The position numbers were made by a program, and so were the translations under genes. 6,615 bases of DNA from Actinomycetes bacterium (GTDB lineage Bacteria; Actinomycetota; Actinomycetes; Actinomycetales; Cellulomonadaceae): positions 1-6,615 of the forward strand of contig JAEWQZ010000254.1 of assembly GCA_023460255.1 (NCBI GenBank). Direction: 5' to 3'. This document shows positions 1 through 4,573 of the stretch, piece after piece (within the stretch, counting starts at the first letter, position 1; each line of letters starts with the position of its first letter). The notes below the pieces were generated by a model, which was given only the letters and a program-made list of their open reading frames with translations, ran no database searches and had not been told where the DNA came from.

Positions 1-104
1 GGCCAGGACGGTCCACACAGCCGGACGACCGGGCCGGGACGCTCCACACAAGCCGGACGACCGGGCCGGGACGCTCCACACATGCGTGCAGCGCTCCGCA
101 CAAG
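1..104. repeat. 32-bp tandem repeat beyond the 3' end of cysE
   Basis: Two full 32-bp units, 21-52 and 53-84, differ at a single base (A at 51, T at 83). Each begins CCGGACGACCGGGCCGGGAC and ends in a GCTCCACACA-type box. A diverged partial unit fills 1-20, and a further box-only copy (GCTCCGCACAAG) lies at 93-104, so the boxes are spaced 32, 32 and then 20 bp. The array may continue past the left edge. It lies within 20-120 bp downstream of the cysE stop. Each unit can form only a short CCGG-based hairpin and there is no T-run, so I do not call it a terminator. Nothing coding is supported here. Confidence 0.8.
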
Positions 105-120
105 GAGGCAGTGGCGCGGC

Positions 121-702
121 TCAGATGTACATCGCGGGGTCCTCGGCCCAGATCGCCTCGGGGGGCTGCGGGGCGGTGCGCACGACGGCGGGCACGCCCA
201 CGGCCACGGCGCCGGCAGGCACGTCCTTGACGACGACGGCGTTCGCGCCGATGCGCGCCCCGTCGCCGATCCACACGGGCCCGAGGATCTTCGCGCCCGC
301 GCCGACCACCACACCGTCGCCGAGCGTCGGGTGGCGCTTGCCGCGCTTCATCGACTTGCCGCCGAGGGTCGAGCCGTGGAAGAGCACGACGTCGTCGCCG
401 ACCATCGCCGTCTCGCCGACGACGACGCCCATGCCGTGGTCGATGAAGAGCCGACGGCCGAGCTGCGCACCGGGGTGGATCTCGATGCCCGTGAGGAACC
501 GCGCGAGCTGCGAGATGAGGCGGGCGGGCAGTCGCAGCCCCGGCTCACGCCACATGCGGTGCGTGAGCCGGTAGGCCCACACGGCGTGCACCCCGGGGTA
601 CCCGAGGGCGACCTCGACCGCCGAGCGGGCGGCCGGGTCGCGGGTGCGCGCGGCCTCGAGGTCCTCGCGCAGCACGGCCAGGAAGCGCTGGAGTCGTCGC
701 AT
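121..702 (-). CDS. cysE: Serine O-acetyltransferase
   Basis: Transfers acetyl from acetyl-CoA to L-serine, giving O-acetylserine, the substrate of the neighbouring CysK in the cytoplasm. The 193-residue protein is a short-form SAT: a helical N-terminal part (about 1-70, with ALGYPGVHAVWAYRLTHRMW at 32-51) followed by a left-handed beta-helix of hexapeptide repeats. TGIEIHPGA (71-79), IDHGMGVVVGETA (87-99), STLGG and the RHP around 123-125 match the family. His89 and His124 align with the catalytic and substrate-binding histidines of E. coli CysE. The protein ends AMYI; a terminal Ile is what CysE uses to enter the CysK active site. The ATG lies 3 nt after the cysK stop and has only a weak Shine-Dalgarno match (GGAC), so translational coupling to cysK is likely. 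The protein contains no cysteine. Function is very secure. Confidence 0.96.
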   Translation of the reverse strand: MRRLQRFLAVLREDLEAARTRDPAARSAVEVALGYPGVHAVWAYRLTHRMWREPGLRLPARLISQLARFLTGIEIHPGAQLGRRLFIDHGMGVVVGETAMVGDDVVLFHGSTLGGKSMKRGKRHPTLGDGVVVGAGAKILGPVWIGDGARIGANAVVVKDVPAGAVAVGVPAVVRTAPQPPEAIWAEDPAMYI

Positions 703-705
703 CGG

Positions 706-1647
706 TCAGTCCATCAGGTCCGCGTAGAGGGGGGTGGACAGGTAGCGCTCGCCGAAGGACGGGACGATCACCACGATGAGCTTCCCGGCGTTCTCCGGCC
801 GCGACGCCACCTGCACGGCCGCCGCGATGGCCGCGCCCGACGAGATCCCCACGAGCAGGCCCTCGCGCCGGGCGGCGTCGCGCGCCGTGGCCATGGCCGT
901 CTCCGCGTCGATGTCCACGATCTCGTCGTAGACACCGCGGTCGAGGATCTCCGGCACGAAGTTCGCGCCGATGCCCTGGATCTTGTGCGGGCCGGGCTGC
1001 CCGCCGTTGAGGATCGGCGACTCCGCGGGCTCCACGCCGACGACCTGCACGCCCGGCTTGCGCTCCTTGAGCACCTGCCCGACGCCGGTGATGGTGCCGC
1101 CGGTGCCGATGCCGGCCACGACGATGTCGACGCCCCCGTCGGTGTCCGCCCAGATCTCCTCCGCGGTGGTGGCACGGTGGATCGCCGGGTTGGCCTCGTT
1201 CGCGAACTGCCGCGCCAGGACCGCGCCCGGACGCTCCGCCGCAGTGGCGTCCGCCCGCGCCACGGCGCCCTTCATGCCCTCCGCCGCAGGGGTCAGGATG
1301 AGCTCCGCGCCGAACGCGCGCAGCAGACCGCGGCGCTCCTTGGACGCGGACTCCGGCATGGTCAGGACGACCCGGTAGCCACGGGCGGCGCCGACCATGG
1401 CGAGCGCGATGCCCGTGTTGCCGCTGGTGGCCTCGACGATCGTGCCGCCCGGGCCGAGGTCGCCCGACCGCTCGGCCGCGTCGACGATGGAGACCCCGAT
1501 GCGGTCCTTGACCGAGCTCGCAGGGTTGTAGAACTCCAGCTTGGCGGCGATGGTGGCCGCACCCGCAGCGCCCTCGGCCAGCCGGTTGAGCCGCACGAGG
1601 GGGGTGTTGCCGATGAGCTGGGTGACGTCGTCGTAGATCCGGGCCAT
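706..1647 (-). CDS. cysK: O-acetylserine sulfhydrylase (cysteine synthase A)
   Basis: PLP enzyme that combines O-acetylserine with sulfide to give L-cysteine and acetate. The 313-residue product has the normal CysK length and a complete set of motifs: NPASSVKDR (41-49) with Lys47 as the PLP Schiff-base lysine, TSGNTG (74-79) as the substrate and carboxylate loop, GTGGT (181-185) as the phosphate-binding cup, GISSGAA (267-273) with the serine that contacts the pyridine nitrogen, and PSFGERYLST near the C-terminus. The ATG at 1647 is chosen because it begins the family-typical MARIYDDVTQLIGNTPLVRL and is preceded by AGGAGACAAGGA. The frame stays open upstream to a GTG at 1836, but that extension is Arg/Pro-rich and unrelated to CysK. 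First gene of the cysK-cysE operon, behind a long leader with a cysteine-rich ORF. It contains no cysteine. CysM or cystathionine synthase is less likely given the CysK-like GISSGAA and FGERYLST regions. Confidence 0.97.
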   Translation of the reverse strand: MARIYDDVTQLIGNTPLVRLNRLAEGAAGAATIAAKLEFYNPASSVKDRIGVSIVDAAERSGDLGPGGTIVEATSGNTGIALAMVGAARGYRVVLTMPESASKERRGLLRAFGAELILTPAAEGMKGAVARADATAAERPGAVLARQFANEANPAIHRATTAEEIWADTDGGVDIVVAGIGTGGTITGVGQVLKERKPGVQVVGVEPAESPILNGGQPGPHKIQGIGANFVPEILDRGVYDEIVDIDAETAMATARDAARREGLLVGISSGAAIAAAVQVASRPENAGKLIVVIVPSFGERYLSTPLYADLMD

Positions 1648-1753
1648 GGTGTGTCCTTGTCTCCTGGGTGGGGGCGGCCGCCGACGAGGGCAACCGGGCG
1701 CCGTGCGCGGGCATTCCGCGGGGCGCGGTGCGCGGGTCGTGCGCGGGAGTGAC

Positions 1754-1812
1754 GAGCGCTGGTGACGACGCGGCGTGCGTCGGGCGGCCTCAGGCGCCAG
1801 GGGCCAGCGCTC
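1754..1812 (-). terminator. Hairpin after the leader ORF, terminator-like
   Basis: A perfect 9-bp stem, GAGCGCTGG with CCAGCGCTC, encloses a 41-nt loop. The upper arm begins at the last base of the leader ORF's TAG, so a ribosome stalled on the last cysteine codons or sitting on the stop would cover it. The lower arm is followed by GTCACTCCC rather than a T-run. AGCGCT is itself palindromic, which makes part of the complementarity less informative. Termination activity is inferred only. Confidence 0.4.
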
Positions 1813-1871
1813 TACAGACAGGTGCAGGCGCAACACAGGGAGAGCCGGACGGCAGGCGTGCTCACCCGCAT
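1812..1871 (-). CDS. Cysteine-rich leader peptide upstream of cysK
   Basis: A 19-residue ORF (ATG at 1871, TAG at 1814-1812) whose C-terminal half reads SLCCACTCL: cysteines at positions 13, 14, 16 and 18. GAGGGAGGGG stands immediately upstream; its AGGG and GGAGG cores lie 7 and 4 nt before the ATG. A GTG at codon 3 is an alternative start with about 10-nt spacing. It lies about 22 nt after the predicted transcript start of cysK-cysE and some 165 nt before cysK. Two of the four cysteine codons are TGT, whereas all eight cysteine codons in clpP1, clpP2 and clpX are TGC. Leader peptides rich in the end-product amino acid sense its charged tRNA by ribosome stalling (trp and his leaders), and polycysteine short ORFs acting as attenuators have been reported in mycobacteria. 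The peptide itself probably has no function. The ORF is plain in the sequence; its role is inferred from position and composition. Confidence 0.75.
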   Translation of the reverse strand: MRVSTPAVRLSLCCACTCL

Positions 1872-1899
1872 AGCCCCTCCCTCAGCGCTGGACGCCCCG

Positions 1900-1929
1900 A
1901 CGGTAGCCGCAGGACACCGGCGTCCGCAA
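1900..1929 (-). promoter_or_regulatory. Candidate promoter of the cysK-cysE operon
   Basis: On the minus strand, TTGCGG (1929-1924) and TACCGT (1905-1900) are separated by 18 bp. The second fits the TANNNT -10 pattern of actinobacterial housekeeping promoters; the first matches TTGACA only in its TTG. Transcription would begin near 1893, placing the leader ORF ribosome site at the very 5' end. This is the best-placed candidate between tRNA-Gly and the leader ORF, but it was found by eye. Confidence 0.45.
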
Positions 1930-1936
1930 TGCCGCT

Positions 1937-1955
1937 CCGCGCCCCGGACGCGCGG
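1937..1955 (-). terminator. Hairpin after tRNA-Gly, possible U-less terminator
   Basis: CCGCGC and GCGCGG form a perfect 6-bp stem around a 7-nt loop, 24 nt beyond the tRNA-Gly 3' end and just ahead of the cysK promoter. A second 5-bp stem (CCGCC/GGCGG, 1958-1973) lies between it and the tRNA. Their position suits ending tRNA-Gly transcription before the cysK leader. No T-run is present, and such stems are common by chance at this GC content. Confidence 0.3.
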
Positions 1956-1978
1956 GACCGCCTGGCCGGGCGGGCCGG

Positions 1979-2049
1979 AGCGGGCGACGGGAATCGAACC
2001 CGCATGACCAGCTTGGAAGGCTGGGGCTCTGCCATTGAGCTACGCCCGC
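1979..2049 (-). tRNA. tRNA-Gly (anticodon TCC)
   Basis: The minus strand folds into a full cloverleaf of 71 nt. The acceptor GCGGGCG pairs with CGCCCGC, the D stem is GCTC/GAGC with loop AATGGCA, the anticodon stem is CCAGC/GCTGG around CTTCCAA (anticodon TCC), the variable loop has 4 nt, and the T arm is GCGGG-TTCGATT-CCCGT. The discriminator base is T, as usual for bacterial tRNA-Gly. The following bases are CCG, so the 3' CCA is not encoded and must be added enzymatically. It reads GGA and, by wobble, GGG codons. Confidence 0.97.
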
Positions 2050-2144
2050 ACGCCCCGGGCGCGCCGGGACCGCGGCACCAGGGTAGCGAGTGCGGGACGG
2101 GGGGGCGGTCGGCCCTGCCTCGTCCCCCAGTAGGCTGGCCCGCA
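2050..2144. promoter_or_regulatory. Divergent tRNA promoter region
   Basis: This 95-bp spacer must drive tRNA-Gly leftward and tRNA-Pro rightward. TANNNT boxes are present in both directions: TACCCT on minus (2085-2080), giving a leader of about 24 nt before tRNA-Gly, and TAGGCT on plus (2131-2136), giving almost no leader before tRNA-Pro. No convincing -35 box is visible for either, so the assignments are tentative. Confidence 0.35.
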
Positions 2145-2218
2145 CGGGATGTGGCGCAGCTTGGTAGCGCGTCCGCTTTGGGAGCGGAAGGTCGTGGGTT
2201 CGAATCCCGCCATCCCGA
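2145..2218 (+). tRNA. tRNA-Pro (anticodon TGG)
   Basis: A 74-nt cloverleaf. The acceptor CGGGATG pairs with CATCCCG, the D stem is GCGC/GCGC with loop AGCTTGGTA, the anticodon stem is TCCGC/GCGGA around TTTGGGA (anticodon TGG), the variable loop is AGGTC, and the T arm is GTGGG-TTCGAAT-CCCGC. The discriminator is A, as in other tRNA-Pro species. The next bases are CCC, so CCA is not encoded. It decodes CCA and related proline codons by wobble. Confidence 0.97.
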
Positions 2219-2229
2219 CCCCACGCGCA

Positions 2230-2281
2230 CCGTGTCGGCACCCCGCCGCCGTCCGGCACGGGGCACTGCCCCCCGGTGCCG
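2230..2281 (+). terminator. Overlapping hairpins after tRNA-Pro
   Basis: Two strong but mutually exclusive stems follow the tRNA. CCGTGTCGG (2230-2238) pairs with CCGGCACGG (2253-2261), nine pairs including one G-U. CGGCAC (2254-2259) pairs with GTGCCG (2276-2281), stacked on GGGGC/GCCCC with an ACT loop and a 3-nt bulge. They share 2254-2261. The second ends directly at TAAGAT. Either could end tRNA-Pro transcription as a U-poor terminator. A switch role is possible, but no ligand or ORF suggests one. Confidence 0.4.
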
Positions 2282-2287
2282 TAAGAT
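2282..2287 (+). promoter_or_regulatory. Candidate -10 box for tig
   Basis: TAAGAT fits TANNNT and matches TATAAT at four of six positions, one of few AT-rich spots in this region. The start would fall near 2294 and leave an 88-nt leader that begins with the 2292-2341 hairpin. No recognisable -35 lies 16-19 bp upstream. Confidence 0.35.
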
Positions 2288-2291
2288 CGGC

Positions 2292-2341
2292 GGACGGCGC
2301 CGCGCCCCCGTTCCCAGGGCGGCCCGCTCCTGGCGCCGTCC
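2292..2341 (+). other. Large hairpin in the tig leader
   Basis: GGACGGCGCC (2292-2301) and GGCGCCGTCC (2332-2341) form a perfect 10-bp stem. The enclosed bases add a second 5-bp stem (CGCCC 2303-2307 with GGGCG 2317-2321) with a 9-nt loop. It ends 28 nt before the tig Shine-Dalgarno GGAG. It could be a further tRNA-Pro terminator, a 5' stabilising structure of tig mRNA, or a control element. At this GC content some 10-bp repeats arise by chance. Confidence 0.45.
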
Positions 2342-2381
2342 CCGCTGTCGCCCGCCGTCCCTGATCCCGGGAGAACCTGCT

Positions 2382-3701
2382 GTGAAGAGCGCCGTCGAGA
2401 CCCTGGACGCCACCTCCGTCAAGCTGACGGTCGAGGTGTCCGGTGACGAGCTGAAGCCGAGCATCGACCACGCGTACGAGCACATCGGCTCGGAGGTGCA
2501 GATCCCCGGGTTCCGCAAGGGCAAGGTCCCGCCGCGGATCCTGGACCAGCGTGTCGGGCGTGCGGCGATCGTCGAGCACGCCGTCAACGACGGGCTGCCC
2601 GGCTTCTACGGGCAGGCGGTCGCCGAGGCCGGCATCCGGCCGCTCGGCCAGCCGGACATCGAGGTGACGGCGATCCCCGCGCTCACCGACCCGTCCGGTG
2701 GGCTGACGTTCACGGCGCAGGTCGACGTCCGCCCCGAGCTCACTCTGCCCGCGCTCGACACGCTCACCGTCACCGTCGACGACGTCGAGGTGACCGACGA
2801 GGACGTGGACGCGCGCCTGGACGCGCTGCGCGAGCGGTTCGGGACCCTGGTGGGCGTGGACCGACCCGCCGGCGAGGGCGACTTCGTCGTGCTGGACCTG
2901 CGCGCCGTGATCGGCGAGGAGGAGATCGACTCCGTCAGCGGCGTCTCCTACCAGATCGGTGCCGGCAACCTGCTCGAGGGCCTCGACGAGGCCCTGACCG
3001 GCCTGTCCGCCGGCGAGACGACGACGTTCGAGGCGCCGCTCGCCGGTGGCGACCGCGCGGGTGAGGCCGCCGTCGTCACCGTGACCGCCTCGTCCGTCAA
3101 GACCCGTGACCTGCCCGCCGCCGACGACGACTTCGCGCAGCTCGCCAGCGAGTTCGACACCCTGGCCGAGCTCCGCGACGAGCTGCGCGCCCAGGCGGGC
3201 CGGATCAAGGACTCCAACCGCGCCGTGCAGGCCCGCGACCGCCTGATGGCGGCCCTGAAGGAGGCCGTGGACGTCCCGGTGCCCGACGGCGTCGTGCAGG
3301 CCGAGGTGCACCGTCACCTGGAGTCCGAGGGTCGCCTGGAGGACGAGAACCACCGCGCCGAGGTCACCGAGCAGACCCGCGCCGAGCTCGTCGAGCGCAT
3401 CCTGCTCGACACGCTGGCCGAGAGCCTCAAGGTCCAGGTGGGCCAGGAGGAGCTGCTCGACTTCATGGTCAACGCCGCCGGCCAGTACGGCATGGACCCG
3501 ACGCAGTTCGTGCAGACCGTGGACCGTCAGGGCCAGCTGCCGGCCATGGTGGGCGAGGTCGCGCGGTCCAAGGCCATCGCCGTCGCGCTCCGCCAGGTGC
3601 AGGTCGTCGACGGTGCGGGCGCCGCCGTCGACCTGTCCGCGTACATCGGTTCCGCGGACGCGGACGCCGACGCCGAGGACACCGGGGCCACCGAGGCCTG
3701 A
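2382..3701 (+). CDS. tig: Trigger factor, ribosome-associated chaperone and prolyl isomerase
   Basis: Binds at the ribosomal exit tunnel next to protein L23, shields nascent chains and isomerises X-Pro bonds. The 439-residue product has the three-domain order: an N-terminal ribosome-binding domain (about 1-115) carrying the signature IPGFRKGKVP (41-50, same numbering as E. coli GFRK 43-46), an FKBP-type PPIase domain (about 160-245, starting GEGDFVVLDL and including GAGNLLEGLDEALTG), and a long helical C-terminal chaperone domain. A short acidic tail after residue 423 (SADADADAEDTGATEA) appears lineage-specific. The GTG at 2382 is chosen because the protein begins MKSAVETLDATSVKLTVEV, typical of actinobacterial trigger factors, and GGGAGAA precedes it by about 7-8 nt. 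The frame is open much further upstream, but it would run through the tRNA-Pro gene. It lies upstream of clpP1-clpP2-clpX, the usual folding and degradation neighbourhood, and is probably its own transcript because a hairpin follows. Confidence 0.96.
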   Translation: MKSAVETLDATSVKLTVEVSGDELKPSIDHAYEHIGSEVQIPGFRKGKVPPRILDQRVGRAAIVEHAVNDGLPGFYGQAVAEAGIRPLGQPDIEVTAIPALTDPSGGLTFTAQVDVRPELTLPALDTLTVTVDDVEVTDEDVDARLDALRERFGTLVGVDRPAGEGDFVVLDLRAVIGEEEIDSVSGVSYQIGAGNLLEGLDEALTGLSAGETTTFEAPLAGGDRAGEAAVVTVTASSVKTRDLPAADDDFAQLASEFDTLAELRDELRAQAGRIKDSNRAVQARDRLMAALKEAVDVPVPDGVVQAEVHRHLESEGRLEDENHRAEVTEQTRAELVERILLDTLAESLKVQVGQEELLDFMVNAAGQYGMDPTQFVQTVDRQGQLPAMVGEVARSKAIAVALRQVQVVDGAGAAVDLSAYIGSADADADAEDTGATEA

Positions 3702-3714
3702 GCCTCCCCGGACG

Positions 3715-3733
3715 CGGCGCCCGGTGGGCGCCG
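3715..3733 (+). terminator. Hairpin after tig
   Basis: CGGCGCCC-GGT-GGGCGCCG is a perfect 8-bp stem with a 3-nt loop, 14 nt after the tig stop. TTCGC follows instead of a T-run, so it belongs to the U-poor terminator type often proposed for high-GC actinobacteria. It separates tig from the clpP1 promoter region. Confidence 0.6.
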
Positions 3734-3787
3734 TTCGCACCCGACAGGCCCCGGGTCGTGCCCGCGCACGGTCCCGCGGGCCCCGTG

Positions 3788-3798
3788 CGCCGTCAGCG
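3788..3798 (+). promoter_or_regulatory. Possible ClgR activator site before clpP1
   Basis: CGC-CGTCA-GCG, followed by AAAAG, fits the CGC-N5-GCG core (with Y after CGC and R before GCG) known for ClgR, the actinobacterial activator of clpP1-clpP2 and other protease genes. The outer bases match the published consensus only on the right side. It lies about 60 bp before the transcript start predicted from the TAGGGT box, where an activator would bind. The core is short, so chance remains a real possibility. Confidence 0.4.
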
Positions 3799-3839
3799 AA
3801 AAGCCCGCCGCGCAGGACGGGCCGCCGGTCACCGAGCGT

Positions 3840-3845
3840 TAGGGT
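3840..3845 (+). promoter_or_regulatory. Candidate -10 box for clpP1
   Basis: TAGGGT fits TANNNT and lies 52 bp before the clpP1 GTG. The nearest -35-like element, AGGACG (3814-3819), is a long 20 bp upstream, consistent with a promoter that needs an activator such as ClgR. Tentative. Confidence 0.3.
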
Positions 3846-3896
3846 CGGTGCGGCGGCGAGATCGGCGCCGGGGAACCGACGAGGCGAGGGAGTGTC

Positions 3897-4523
3897 GTGA
3901 ACGAGAGCTCGATGCCGCGGGACGCACGCGGCGACGGTCCGAACCTCGGTCTGCAGGACCACATCTACAACCGGCTGCTGCGCGAGCGGATCATCTGGCT
4001 CGGCACCGAGGTGCGAGACGAGAACGCCAACGCGATCTGCGCCCAGATGATGCTCCTCGCGGCGGAGGACCCCGACAAGGACATCTACCTGTACATCAAC
4101 TCCCCGGGCGGCTCCATCACCGCGGGGATGGCGATCTACGACACCATGCAGTACATCCAGCCGGACGTCGCGACGGTCGCCGTCGGCATGGCCGCGTCGA
4201 TGGGACAGTTCCTGCTCTCGTCCGGCGCCAAGGGCAAGCGGTACGCGACCCCGCACGCTCGCGTGATGATGCACCAGCCGTCGGGCGGCATCGGGGGCAC
4301 GGCGACGGACGTGCGGATCAACGCCCAGCTCATCCTGCACATGAAGCGGGTGCTCGCGGAGCTGACCGCCGAGCAGACGGGCAAGTCCGTCGAGGAGATC
4401 ACCGCCGACTCCGACCGCGACAGGTGGTTCACCGCCGACGAGGCCCTGGAGTACGGCTTCGTCGACCACGTCGTCACGCACGCCGGCTCCGTCAGCGGCG
4501 GCGGCGGGACCACCGGGTCCTGA
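3897..4523 (+). CDS. clpP1: ATP-dependent Clp protease proteolytic subunit ClpP1
   Basis: Serine peptidase subunit that forms a heptameric ring and, in studied actinobacteria, pairs with a ClpP2 ring to give the active 14-mer fed by ClpX or ClpC. The 208-residue product has the ClpP fold with catalytic Ser101 (GMAASMG), His126 (MMHQP) and Asp175 (DSDRDRWF). The 25- and 74-residue spacings equal those of E. coli ClpP. YINSPGGSITAGMAIYDTMQ (66-85) forms the substrate-strand and oxyanion region. A glycine-rich C-terminal tail (GSVSGGGGTTGS) follows. The GTG at 3897 is preceded by GAGGCGAGGGAG; an ATG at codon 6 is an alternative start. The N-terminus is probably trimmed by autoprocessing, as in other ClpPs. 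It is 50 nt ahead of clpP2 with no hairpin between, so they form one operon. ClgR-type activation is suggested by the upstream site. Confidence 0.95.
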   Translation: MNESSMPRDARGDGPNLGLQDHIYNRLLRERIIWLGTEVRDENANAICAQMMLLAAEDPDKDIYLYINSPGGSITAGMAIYDTMQYIQPDVATVAVGMAASMGQFLLSSGAKGKRYATPHARVMMHQPSGGIGGTATDVRINAQLILHMKRVLAELTAEQTGKSVEEITADSDRDRWFTADEALEYGFVDHVVTHAGSVSGGGGTTGS

Positions 4524-4573
4524 CCCCACCCGCCCCGCGACCACCAGCGCGAGCCCGAGCACAAGGAGCACCC

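Larger units (their letters stand above)
1648..1893 (-). promoter_or_regulatory. Long structured cysK leader (putative cysteine attenuator)
   Basis: About 245 nt separate the inferred transcript start from the cysK ATG. After the cysteine-rich leader ORF, GAGCGCTGG (1812-1804) is perfectly complementary over 9 bp to CCAGCGCTC (1762-1754), and over 8 bp to CCAGCGCT (1891-1884) just upstream of the leader ORF ribosome site. The middle segment can therefore pair with only one partner at a time. The 41-nt loop of the downstream pairing holds a GACGC/GCGTC mini-hairpin. A second hairpin (1726-1698; GCGCC/GGCGC outside CGCGG/CCGCG) lies nearer cysK. No U-run follows either structure, so the output could be a U-less terminator, Rho-dependent termination or control of translation. 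The structures are seen; the switch is inferred. Confidence 0.6.

Noticed and set aside
1..104. CRISPR array
   Set aside because: The 32-bp units abut with no unique spacers; it is a simple tandem repeat.
102..114. Perfect AAGGAGG on the plus strand near a GTG
   Set aside because: Spacing to the GTG is only about 2-3 nt and the following frame is antisense to cysE; chance match.
82..1752. 556-codon plus-strand open frame opposite cysE and cysK
   Set aside because: Antisense shadow of two certain genes; Arg/Asp/His-rich composition typical of GC-rich reverse frames, with no recognisable domain. Other long antisense frames (545-1714, 2040-4571, 4136-5281, 5336-6268) fail for the same reason.
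1648..1836. 63-codon N-terminal extension of cysK from a GTG at 1836
   Set aside because: Arg/Pro-rich and unrelated to CysK. It overlaps the cysteine codons of the leader ORF in another frame and lacks a good ribosome site, whereas 1647 has one.
2149..2364. 71-codon plus-strand frame overlapping tRNA-Pro
   Set aside because: It starts inside a certain tRNA gene and has no domain or ribosome site.
1668..2381. N-terminal extension of the tig frame
   Set aside because: It would translate through the tRNA-Pro gene and opposite tRNA-Gly, and has no trigger-factor homology; the GTG at 2382 with its Shine-Dalgarno gives the normal start.
3733..3745. Second ClgR site starting GTTCGC after tig
   Set aside because: Only the left half is present; no GCG follows at the required 5-bp spacing, and it overlaps the tig hairpin.
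3702..3896. HspR HAIR element or sigma-E/H type promoter (GGAAC at 3872-3876) before clpP1
   Set aside because: No CTTGAG...CTCAAG dyad is present, and a GGAAC-based promoter would start transcription at or inside the clpP1 start codon.
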